From the NCBI RefSeq assembly GCF_905475345.1, contig NC_066610.1, forward strand, positions 782,386 through 846,385: DNA of 64,000 nucleotides, read 5' to 3'. This DNA is from Vespula vulgaris. Its lineage: Eukaryota > Arthropoda > Insecta > Hymenoptera > Vespidae. The notes under the pieces were generated by a model, which was not told the DNA's origin, did no database searches, and worked only from the letters and a program-made list of their open reading frames with translations. Both the position numbers and the translations under genes were made by a program. Shown piece by piece: positions 13,001-23,656 of the stretch (the first letter of the stretch is position 1; the number at the start of each line of letters is the position of its first letter).

Positions 13001-13699
13001 TTAATTATTAAATTACTTAATGATTATCGAATAAAAATGTAATTTGTATAGGAAGCTAGTGAAAAAATAATATGTAGGATAATTAAAAATTCTAATGCAT
13101 TTCTACAAAATTCAGAAAGATTATTAAAACAAAAGATGCAATACGAATTAAATTATTGCTAATTTAAAAAAAATTTGAGGAAATAAATTAAATAAAAGAA
13201 AATTGAATAAACACGATTAGTTTATTTCATTGCATAGTTTTCAATCGAATTTCTGATTTGATTTGTTTTAATATTATGAAATTAATAAAATTAAACTTAG
13301 AAAAATTTAGAAAAAAATGAACGAATAACATGTAAATAAAATCCACTGTATTTTTACGAAATTAAAGAAAAAATATTAATGAAAAAAAGAAATACAAAAA
13401 GTAAACGAGAAAATATGCAACAAAAATTAATAAATTTCTATGAAATTAATGAGTTTGTTAATTAATTAATTAATAAAAAAAAAGCAAACGAAAAAGAAAT
13501 ATGCAATGAAAATTCAATCAATTAATCATTAAATTTCGAGAAAACAAATGGACTTAATTCACTTAACTAATTGATTAAAAAGAAAAAAAAATGAGAAACA
13601 CAAAAACAAATAAAAAGATATATGAGAGAAATAAAAGATGTAAAAAAAAAAAAAAGAAAAGGAAAGAGAATAAGAAAAATATGATAATCTTTGTTTCAG
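9946..13699. other. 5' flank and probable first intron of the plus-strand OR, unit A
   Basis: No complete gene. An AT run sits at 9969-10000. The stretch 10.2-13.7 kb is conserved in B at about 1 percent difference. It must contain the promoter, exon 1 and intron 1 of the receptor whose exon 2 begins at 13,700. A possible exon 1 with an in-phase donor lies at 11,125-11,160 (ATG, 12 codons, then GTAAAT), and another at 11,490 (ATG to a GTGACC donor). Neither is well supported. Confidence 0.45.
11073..11085. promoter_or_regulatory. Shared upstream motif TAAGATAATTGC, unit A
   Basis: The 13-base phrase GTAAGATAATTGC lies in the 5' flank of the plus-strand OR. Nearly the same phrase occurs in the 5' flanks at 33,670, 57,180 and 62,545. 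It combines a GATA-like core with a homeodomain-like TAATTG core. A role in OR promoter function is inference. Confidence 0.3.
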
Positions 13700-15679
13700 G
13701 CGCTTCACTTTCGTAGTACCAGCAAGGTAATAGATTTGAACAAACGTACGTTAAATTGCGCGGGAATTTGGCCAGAAAGCATTCACGAGCCGGTTTTCAT
13801 TTTTTTTTCCGTTTACTTGGCCGTACATTGTACAATGGGTATCCTATCTATTACCGATAACATGTCGGACATGGAATATATTATCGGTTGCATAGAAGAG
13901 CATATGTTCAATTTTATGACACTATTGAAGATATGTATATGCAGAATAAAAAGTAATTCGTTGGCCGAATTTTTAAAGGACATCAAAGTCGATCTTATTC
14001 CAGGAAGATACAAAACCGATGAGGAAAAGATCGCCTTTTTAAATTATAACAATTTCAGTCTAAAGTTTGTCAAGGTCACTATAGTATCCTGCGTCATAGC
14101 CGCTACGCTGTATTATTTAGCTGGTTTAGCTGCCAATATTGAAATGGGTAAATTTTTTTTTAATTAATTCGAAATTTTATTTGACTAATAGATTTCTCTT
14201 ATTATAATTATTATTTTTTTCTTTTTATTTATTTTTTGTCGAATAACAATTCTTTTTATGGCTATTATTTATTTATTAATTTTTATTTTGTTTTCATTTC
14301 GATCAATAATTTTTGCAGATGTCTCTCAACTATTTTCTTTTTCTTTTTCTTACTTGTATTTTTATTTATCTTCTTGTTTTTTATTTTGTTGAATAATTTT
14401 TGTCTCAATATCCGCCAATTCTTTTTTTGTCGTAATTTTTGATAAATATTTTAATTTATTTCGATTTATTATAATAATGTAATAATAATGTAATAATGTA
14501 ATGTAATAATGTAATGTAATGTAATTTTTTATTTTAATTTATTATAATATTATAATTTTGCATATTCAAAATATTTTATTGTAATATATTTTGAAATATA
14601 TTTTTATGTTGCTTTTTCTTGTTTCTGATTTCTTTTCTCTATGTCTCTTACATTAAACATATATTATTTTCAATATAAGATTACTGTATTTATATATCGA
14701 ATGATCGAAATGAAAACCTTAGAAATTTTAATTACATAAATTTTAAATATTATTTTAATTTTAAATATTAAAAAAAAATATTTAATTCTATTTGTTTTCA
14801 TTTTTTGTTAGTTTAAATTAAAAAATTAAATATTTTATATATTATCGATCAAAAAAAAAAAAATGAGAAAATTTCTAAGTAATCATAGTATTTACTATAT
14901 TTATATTATGTATTATTACTTTATTGGATTTATATATTATTAAGTACATTTATTTTATTTATTTATTAATTTCTAGTAAATTAAAATGTTTTTTTGTTAT
15001 ATATATTTTTTTTGTTGTTTATATTATTATATAATTGTATTTTTACTTACAGTCGTGGCAAATTCGTCTTATGGATACAGATTGCCATACAAAAGTCGTT
15101 CGTTGATCGAGCCGACAAATCTGATAATCTACGTCTGTCTCTGTCTGTATCAATTTTTATTGGTACTAATTATCATCTTCGGTTATGTCGGAACAGATTG
15201 TTTATTAATCAGTTTGGTACTTCACGTCAGCGGTCTTTTCTCTGCACTTTCTTGCAAAGTAAAGCACGTTTTGAATAATCCAGAGAATCGTAGAAGTCGA
15301 ATAAAGAAATTAATTTTGAGACACATACGTCTAATACGGTAATAATAATAATAATAATAACAACAACAACAACAACAACAATAATAATAATAATAATAAT
15401 AATAACAATAACTATAATAAATAGTAACAACGCCAGTAATAATAATAATATTATTAATAGTAATGGCGATGATAATGATGATGATAATAATGATGTTAAT
15501 AAGAATTCAAACAAATACAAAAGATAAAAAAATGCATTAAATAAAATTATAAATAATATATATTTCTTTATTTATTATTTATTATTATAAATATTGTATA
15601 TTACTTTATTATAATTTGATATGACAACGAAAAAAATATAAATAATAAAATATATTATAAATATATAATTAGAACATAT

Positions 15680-15724
<45 letters not shown>

Positions 15725-17480
15725 AAATATATACATATTTATAATATATATTTTTATATGTATACATATACTATATAGAATGTTTCAGATTGGCTGAATC
15801 TTTGGAAAGTGATTTCAATATATTAATTTTACAACAATTATTGGGAAGTACCATTCATCTTTGTCTTCTGGGTTACGATGGTCTCGTTGTAAGTATAATA
15901 TACAAATTTTGTTATTGTTTTTTCTAAAAAATATTTTCTTGACAAAAATTTTATTAAATTATTACTATTTTCAGAGTATGTCAGCAGGACAGGAAGCAAA
16001 GTTAATCACTTTTGGCGTAATTGCAGGTTGCGTTCTAAGCACGCTATTGGCTTATTGTTATATTGGAGAGTGTCTTATTAATGAAGTACGTAAATCATCT
16101 TGTTTGCACGCAATTATGTCATTTAATGCTGGGAATACAATAATATCATTTTACTTTCAAATAAAGATACATATATAAATATTAATCATTTACCTTTAAG
16201 AATTCATTTACGTTCATTTTTATTTGTATATAATTATTTATATTTTTCTATTATTTGTTATATTTTAATTTTATATATACACCCATATACATACACATTT
16301 AATTCTAATATTAAGTTTACTTGATTATTATTATATCGTAATTTATCATTATTTATTATGTATATTCTATTTATGTTACATTAATACATTTATATATTAT
16401 TTCTTTTATTTATTAATTATAATATTATTATAATCAATCTATATTGTTAATATCTTTTTTTTATTCCTTTTTAATATTTTTAATATTTAATATTTTAACT
16501 TATGTTAATATTATATGCACATTATATATATTATATATATGTATCTGTATATATATATATATATATATATATACGTATTTACACACATACACACATATGT
16601 ACATAGTATTTACTATATTTATCTTATTTGTGTATTATTACTTTATTGCATTTATTTATTATCAAGTACATGAATTTTATTTATTTATTAATTTATTTAT
16701 TGTATGTATTACATATATATAGAGTTTTTAATATATTATTATAGTATATTATTTATTATATTTATTTATAATTACTTTCTTATTGCAATCTTTTTATATT
16801 ATTTTTTATAACAATTTTTTATATATACAAATTAATATATGTATTTACTTACGTATGTACTTATACACACATTATATTCATTACATTCATAAAATTTATA
16901 AATTTAATATATCGAGTTAAGTTTGAATGCTCCAAAAAATTCGATCTTACATTTTAGAATTTCTAGAATTCAGTATTTCACAAGTGTTTCTCGAAACATT
17001 CTTTTTCTTTCCTTTTAGTCTTCCTTTTTATAATCCTGTTCGAATTATCATGGTGTTCAGACATTCTTTCCCATCAAAAATGATTCATAATTATGATTAC
17101 AAACTAATAAATGTTTAAAACGAATTTTACAGAGTATGTCTTTAGCTGAATCATTTTATCAATGCGAATGGTACAACATATCACAAGAGGAGATTAAATT
17201 AATGCACATATGCATGATGCGATCGGCGAAACAAATGCAACTCACTGTTGGCAAATTCTTCGCATTGTCATTAACTACATTCACAGATGTGAATAAGAAA
17301 TTAATTTTTTGTCTGGTTTTACCTTACCTTTTTTTTCCTTTTTCCTTGCCATATATATATACATATTTTCATATAATCCTTCTACTCATTATTATTATTC
17401 TTTATTCATACATTCTCGTACATTTTTAGGTTGTGAAGACATCAATGGCATATTTATCCGTACTTCGAACGTTTATATAA
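13700..17480 (+). CDS. Odorant receptor (7tm_6), plus-strand gene of unit A, exons 2-7
   Basis: Insect olfactory receptor subunit, expected to form a ligand-gated cation channel with Orco in olfactory neuron dendrites. Exons: 13700-14147, 15053-15338, 15789-15888, 15975-16085, 17133-17288, 17430-17480. All have AG acceptors and GT donors, phases 1, 2, 0, 0, 0 join without a stop, and together they give 383 residues plus exon 1. Exon 2 opens with SKVIDLNKRTLNCAGIWPE, the N-terminal GxWP region, and carries helices 1-3. Exon 3 has SSYGYRLPYK in the second extracellular loop and helix 4. Exon 5 has LLAYCYIGECLINE. Exon 6 has FYQCEWYNIS and LTVGKFFALSLTTFTD. Exon 7 reads VVKTSMAYLSVLRTFI then TAA, the family's C-terminal signature. 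No in-frame ATG precedes exon 2, so a short phase-0 exon 1 lies upstream. AATAAA follows at 17,602. Intact by all signs; the copy at 36,298 differs at about five residues. Confidence 0.93.
15339..15412 (+). repeat. AAT/AAC microsatellite at an exon 3 splice donor, unit A
   Basis: The donor GTAATA of exon 3 is the first repeat of a trinucleotide run: AAT units, then about seven AAC units, then AAT units. In unit B the same place holds AAT units followed by ATT units. Confidence 0.9.
15683..15720. repeat. AT dinucleotide run in intron 3, unit A
   Basis: About 17 AT units ending in a short GT run, between exons 3 and 4 of the plus-strand OR. The unit B copy (about 38,264-38,283) is shorter. Confidence 0.85.
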
Positions 17481-17849
17481 AAAAGAAAAAAAACGAAAAA
17501 AATATACTACAAAGAAACAGAAAAGAATTACACATAGATAATTCTAGATGTGAAATTTAAAAAAAAATAAAAAAGAAACAGAGAGGGTATCGAAACGAAA
17601 AAATAAAATTAATTTAATAGAAAATATCAAGTTTCTTCATTTGAAATTTTTGATTTCAAAAGAAAAAGAAGTAATTATTAATCAAAACTTTATAACACTA
17701 TAAAAATTTTATCTTATTTTGTTTTCAATCTCATAATATCGTATACTGTGTGTCCATGCAAACGATTAAAAAAGACCTAAGTATGGCAACGAAAAGAATT
17801 GAAAGAATAAAGAAACAATTTTATCCATTAATTATAGAAGTGACGTTAT
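17481..17849. other. 3' flank of the plus-strand OR, unit A
   Basis: A-rich 3' untranslated and intergenic DNA. AATAAA at 17,602. A phrase containing ACTGTGTGTCCATGCAAACGA near 17,745 is conserved in B (40,453), C (56,574) and the 61.6 kb copy, so it marks OR 3' flanks in this cluster. At about 17,818 copy A jumps straight into a relic exon, where copy B has 510 bp more. Confidence 0.6.
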
Positions 17850-18139
17850 CTTATCAAACGATGTCAAATGATGTCGAAGAATCATTTTATGTATTCTCTA
17901 CCAAGAACCGTCTAAATCATTTAAGACATCCTTTATTCTGCACTTCAATGGCCGATCCACCAGTAAGATGAAAAATAGTATAAGACAAATAACAATTAGT
18001 TTCTGTATAACCGGAAACGACCATTGTCATATGTAAAAATTCGTGTATACAACCCAATGCATAATTTTTTTCCATCATGACTTCAATAACGGTTTTATTT
18101 TATAAGATAATTTATATTCCAATGAAGAATTCGCGATAA
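17850..18139 (-). pseudogene. Relic exon 3 of a dead minus-strand OR, unit A
   Basis: The reverse strand aligns base for base with exon 3 of the live minus-strand OR at 22,295-22,580: acceptor CAG, IANSSLEYKLSYKIKPLL, a conserved middle, then KDVLND near the end. The length is 290 instead of 286, so the frame is broken, and an in-frame stop follows KPLLKS. The splice donor has changed from AAGGTAACG to AAGATAACG, destroying the GT. Homology to the live gene's intron 3 begins just past the donor in unit B but has been deleted here. Confidence 0.8.
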
Positions 18140-18649
18140 CTGCGTAGAGAAGAAATTATAATTAACGTTATTAATGTAACTTTTTCTTAATCGTTCTCAT
18201 AAATTATTACTGATTCGCCGAATACAGAAAAGGAGCGAATTTCTTTTTCATGTCATATTTTATACTTCAAATAAATTAATTTTCTATATATTTTATATAG
18301 ATATATTATGTTACATATATACACTTTCTAACATAAAATTAATTTTTTTACACAATATTTTATTATTATTATATTTTTTATCGTTTTTCTCTATCTACTT
18401 TTCTTTTCATTGTCATTATTATCATTACTATTATTATTACGGTTTGCATTACTATAATTGTTCTATTAATATGTAATCATTTAATATCTTCAAAATTTGG
18501 ATTTTTAATATATATCGGGGGTGAGTCGTTAAAAAAGGAAATCGATTCAACAATAATTAATTAACACTTGACGGACCGTGTTTTGCATTAATCATTTTTA
18601 TTTTTCTCTAATATATATAGAATATATCATATCTTCTTTTTTTGGACTC

Positions 18650-18832
18650 TATATCCACCGAAAGTTTCAACGTAATGTCCTCGTGAATATTTCTCGAGCA
18701 AATAAGGAAAACGCCAACATGCACTATTACTACGGAATAGAAAAAAAAATAGAAGGGTAAACGAGCTGTTAAATGGTTGAATTCAACCCTCTCACGAGTC
18801 TTCTTGTTGTTAATTCTTCTCCAACCGGTCAT
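18650..18832 (-). pseudogene. Possible exon 2 relic of the dead minus-strand OR, unit A
   Basis: On the reverse strand a hydrophobic stretch, LPFYFFFYSVVIVHVGVFLI, followed by CSRNIHEDITLKLSVDIES, has the pattern of OR helix 1 and the following loop. It lies upstream (in gene direction) of the exon 3 relic, where exon 2 would be expected. There is no GxWP motif, and the region beyond is not alignable. It is conserved in unit B. It could equally be chance. Confidence 0.25.
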
Positions 18833-20370
18833 TATGAAGCGTATAAAAAGTTTGGTGAAAGATCGATGCTATTAATATGGAATTGCTGAAGATCGTTGGG
18901 ATTGTCGCTGAAAATAATAAAAATTGTTGCTAAATTTCGATTATACGTAGGAAATTATACAAAAATATTTTTATATGACAAAAATTATTACTTACATGTG
19001 AAGAGCACTTACTGAAGTGGATATATACAAAATGGAATTATATTTCATAGCAAAGAACATGACTCTAACATGTTAATCGAATTTTTCATCTTTCTGAGTA
19101 AAGATTTCTTCAAGTAACTTTTTCAGATAACATACAAGAAATCAAAAGTTTCTCCATCACGAAAATTTTATAATTATTGAAGATCCTAATATTAAAATTT
19201 TTTTTAATAAGTCGATAAAAAAATTATAAAATCTGAGATAATTCGATTATTAATTACTCGATTAAATATTATTGATGGCAATAAACTGAATACTTACAGT
19301 TTTTATTTCTTACGTTACGACAAATATATACGTAATCAGATGCAAGGTGAATAATCCCATACAAACATTTATATATACTCTCAAATGTCCATAATTTGCT
19401 AATAAATAACATATATCTAATATATATAAACGATATATATATATCATATAGTTTTTATACTAATGTATAAAATAATATTCAATAATACATATTGAGCATT
19501 TGTTCATACGAACTTTTTTCTTGTTTCAGCGTATTGAATATATCCCCGAGGTTATGCCTACATTTTCGAAAACACCCTGTATAATCACTTCATAAGAGAC
19601 AAGTATTTAAACCGTGAAGCAATTAATTCGATTGATTTGTCGGATTTTAGATATCCTCACACGAATTACGTTGTCAATTTGGTACAAAGTATACCTCGGT
19701 GATAGTAATCGATTACCGACTCTACTGTCGACTGGACTTCACTATCCATGTAAATTACATTTAAATTTAAACCATTAAACATGTACGTATGTATTTCACA
19801 AATTTTATTATAGCAAATTTTCCTTATTAAATAAACCGAACGAATATGTTTTACAAAGACTACACTTTGCGTATTTTATTAAAAGTTTCATAGTGCAATA
19901 TGATTGGAATTGAATTGGAATCGGATTTTATAATTGTTTATCGAATTATATAAAAAAAATTGTAATATTAGGATCTATAATAATTGTAAAATTTAGTTGA
20001 TTGTGAATCTTTTGACTCTTTGAATGTTATTTGAGAAAGCTATTTGAAGAATTCTTTCTCAATAAAGTTTTTCATGAAATATATCTTCTGTATGAAAAGT
20101 TGCAGAAGATGATGGATTTAAAACTGTGAATATATTTTTAATAAAGTTATTTGTGACACCACGAAAAACGTGTTACGTGTTTCTTTTTCTTTTTACTTAA
20201 AAAACGAAAGTTCTTTTTTACCAAATTTGGGATAACGTTAACTTTATATTTATGAATCTAAATAATGTAATCGCATGCATTTATTACAAACTATCTACTA
20301 AAACTTTGTACAATAATATCAGCTATTTTTCAATAATTATTCATCACGATTAATTATTAAACAGTTTCGT
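18833..20370. other. Intergenic DNA between the converging ORs, unit A
   Basis: No gene seen. Contains TTAACACTTGACGGACCG near 18,560, just left of this stretch, and a phrase with ACACCCTGTATAATC near 19,573; both resemble ends of insect DNA transposons but no full element is visible. AATAAA on the minus strand at 20,280-20,285 is a likely polyadenylation signal for the minus-strand OR. Confidence 0.45.
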
Positions 20371-22879
20371 TTACAGAGCCGTCCGTAAAAATGATAAGTA
20401 CGCCATTGATTTATTCACTATCTGTAAAATTTACAAAAAATAACAGATTTTAATGTTTTCGAACATCGAAACGTTTAATCTATCTAAAATATTCCAAATT
20501 AAAATTGTAATTAATAGAATATATGTATCAGAGAAATATTTTATTTCTTTAGAAAGGTAAAAAAACAAATAATATAAATGGCTGATGGAAGAAACTATTA
20601 ACAGAAACATTTCACGATGATAAATGACGAAAATTTAATAAATAAAAACGATTAATTACAAACAAATAAAAAGAAGAATTTCTTAAAAAAAAAAAGGAAT
20701 ATTCGTGCAACGCAAATGATATCTTAAAAAGAAATTCATGCGAGTGAACGAAGATAAAATCTATTGAGAAAAAAAAAGATTAACGAGATGTCGATTAAAA
20801 GAAAATAGCTTAAAAATGAAGGAAATAGAAATCTTTCGAAATGCGAATAATACATCAAAAAGAAAAAAACTAAAAAAAGGAAGAAGAAATATTAATAATA
20901 ACGACTCACGTCGGTAAAAGTGTGCACGGATAGAATGCTAAACTTCGCGCAAGTCAATTTCAATGGCTTCCTAGCGCGCATCATGCAAATGCTAATCGAT
21001 TTAATATCAATCTTGGACAGCTCATACCAATCGCAAAAATAGAGCTCCTCGCACAAGCTCGTGCTCTGAATTAAAGGAAAAAATAATAATAATAATAAAA
21101 AGAAACAAAATCGTAATAATATAGAATTAAATCAAATTACAGATTGAATTGCAATTAAATAAGAATTCGATTAATTACTTCCTCGATGATACATTCTCCC
21201 ACGTAGCAATAAGCAAACAATGTGCTCAATAAGAGACACTCATACATAATAAATGTTAATATACCTCCTCTTTCGACGACAGCTAAACTCTAAATAAGTA
21301 GGAATTATTTATTAGAAATGAATATACTTCGATTCCAGTGACGTATACATACAGAGAGCATTTGATAACTCGATATACAAAGTTGTATCGTTGTTCCAAA
21401 TAAATGTTGACCGATAATGATGCTAAAACTATCCTCTAACATGTCAGCTAATCTGAAACAGATACGAAGAAGATAAATTAATCTTTATAAAGATATCGTT
21501 CTCATAATTAAAGGAAAAGAATTTGTTCCACTATGAAGTATCATTAATGCGTGTGAATATTAAAAATTTTGAGACGCCTGTCATTTCTCTTTTTGCTAAG
21601 GAATGACTTTAAGGATTAAAACAACTTCTTCGAATTTTTTTGCGAAAAAATCATGCGTTAACAATTTATTGTTGTCGAGAAACATATGCAAACAAAAATT
21701 TATTTAATTTTATATCTACGATAATGTGTCTAGACTAATTGTAGAACTAATTGTAGAATAAAAACGATCATCTCAAATTTTTCTTTTCGAGATAAAATTC
21801 TAAAAAAGAATATACTGATATAAAAAAAGAATATTTTTATACACATAGAAAATTATAATAAATATATATTAATTGAAACAAAACTATACTTATTCCCTTT
21901 TGAATATCAGAACAAACATGGTTGAAGAAATATGGTTGAAAATGTTCTTGGACGTTTAGTTTCGCATAATTCTACAACAAATGATCTTTGAAATTTTCCT
22001 TCGAATAAAATCACTTACAATCTCGTTAATAAAAACCTATATTATTAAAAGGAATTCTATTAGAGTACAAAGTTACATAATTTTTTTGTAACGAAATTGT
22101 AAGAATCCTTTAACAAAAGAAAAATAATTAGAAAACATTCATATCTTGAAAATAAACCCAGAAAAACAGCGTTTGATAATTTATAGTGTTCTGCGCATTT
22201 ATATAGTTTGAAATAAAAAAAAAGAAACAGAAATACTTCATTTAGTAAACGTTTCTTTATGAATTACAAGCTTTAATTAAAGAAATAACGTTACCTTATC
22301 AACCGATAATGTCCAAAAATTATTTTTCGAATTTCTTTCCGACGACTATCGGCATTATTTAAATCATTCTTAACTTTGCACTTTAATATGGCCAATTGAC
22401 CGACAAGATGAAATCCACTACAAGCCCAGAAACAATCAGTTCCGCAGTAACCGGAAAGAATCATTATTATTCGTAAAAATTGGTATATACAACCAAACGC
22501 ATAACTTTTTGCATCGTACGGCTTCAGTAACGGCTTTATTTTATAAGGTAATTTATATTCCGATGTAGAATTTGTCATAACTGCGTTGGAATATAATAGG
22601 GTTTTAATAAAACTATTCGTCAATTATTTACGCCCGTATTTTTATCGTTCGAACGTAGACAAAAAAAAGAAGAAAGAAAAATGTACATATGTATTTTTTT
22701 TTATTCAAAAATCAAAAAATAAAATCGCAATCTCTTTAACGATATAAGACTAAAAAAAAGTATGAAAAAGTAGTAAGAAAAGTTTTGTATTCACATGTCG
22801 GAGATAAGTTAATTGGACTTGAATCTAATTTTATTATTAAAAAAAATTTAATGACTCATGGTTATTCCAGTTATGTGTA

Positions 22880-22932
<53 letters not shown>

Positions 22933-22967
22933 TATATATATCGTATTGTATATATTACATATATATA

Positions 22968-23008
<41 letters not shown>

Positions 23009-23656
23009 CATACATACACACACATATATGTATACATATATTCAATTTAATATATAATATAATATAACAATTTTTTTTCCCCTTTTGATTTCCTTTTTTT
23101 TTTTTTAATTTTTTATCATTTGAACAACGACAAATGAATACGTTTAATTAATTAATTATAATTTCGAAACCATCGAAATAGCAATATTAGAATTATCGAG
23201 ATTATTACCCATTAATATATTCGGTACGACAGCTTTAATATAATAGAAAACAATTAAGAACATCGCCCAAGGAAACAAAATGATGACGAATCTATAAGAA
23301 AGTTTGTTATATTTAACAAAAATCAATCTTTCTTCGTTATTTTTATAATTATCAGGTATGTAATCCGTTTTCGTTTCGATCAAAAATCGTGATAACGAAC
23401 GATACTTTATTCGAAACATTAAGATTTTTGTCATCGTTATTACTACCGCCATGTTCTCCATTATGTTCGCCATAACGTAACGAAAATTTTTAATGTATGT
23501 TATCAGATCTAATAATGCCAATATATTGAAAAGACAGCCATAGATTATAAACGATACGAATAAACTGTCGCGAATTTCCAACGGCCAAGTTCCTGACACA
23601 CGAAGCAATCGTTTGCTGATTGTCATCGCTTTTACTGTATTAGAGAAATCTGTCAC
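20371..23656 (-). CDS. Odorant receptor (7tm_6), minus-strand gene of unit A, exons 2-7
   Basis: Olfactory receptor subunit with the same role as the plus-strand gene. Exons in gene order: 23656-23209, 22580-22295, 21452-21353, 21289-21179, 21065-20910, 20421-20371. Exon lengths and phases equal those of the plus-strand OR exactly, giving 383 residues plus exon 1. Exon 2 reads VTDFSNTVKAMTISKRLL then SGTWP, followed by helices 1-3 and DYIPDNYKN. Exon 3 has EYKLPYK and GYCGTDCFW. Exon 5 has LLSTLFAYCYVGECIIEE. Exon 6 has LYFCDWYELS and LTCAKFSILSVHTFTD. Exon 7 reads IVNKSMAYLSFLRTAL then TAA. The Met at residue 11 of exon 2 could be the start, but the plus-strand homologue requires an exon 1, so one is likely here too. 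It converges on the plus-strand OR, 2.9 kb apart. Intact. Confidence 0.93.
22883..23005. repeat. AT dinucleotide runs in intron 2 of the minus-strand OR, unit A
   Basis: Two long AT tracts separated by about 45 bases of imperfect AT repeat. Unit B has one uninterrupted tract at the same place (46,092-46,156). Confidence 0.9.

Noticed and set aside
14236..14442. 68-codon open frame downstream of OR exon 2, present in both units
   Set aside because: Lies in intron 2, T-rich and low-complexity. Presence in both units reflects recent duplication only.
15227..15520. Minus-strand open frame rich in Ile and Val
   Set aside because: Antisense of OR exon 3 plus the AAT microsatellite; the B version differs entirely.
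22785..23057. Tyr-Ile repeat open frame
   Set aside because: Translation of an AT dinucleotide run inside an intron.
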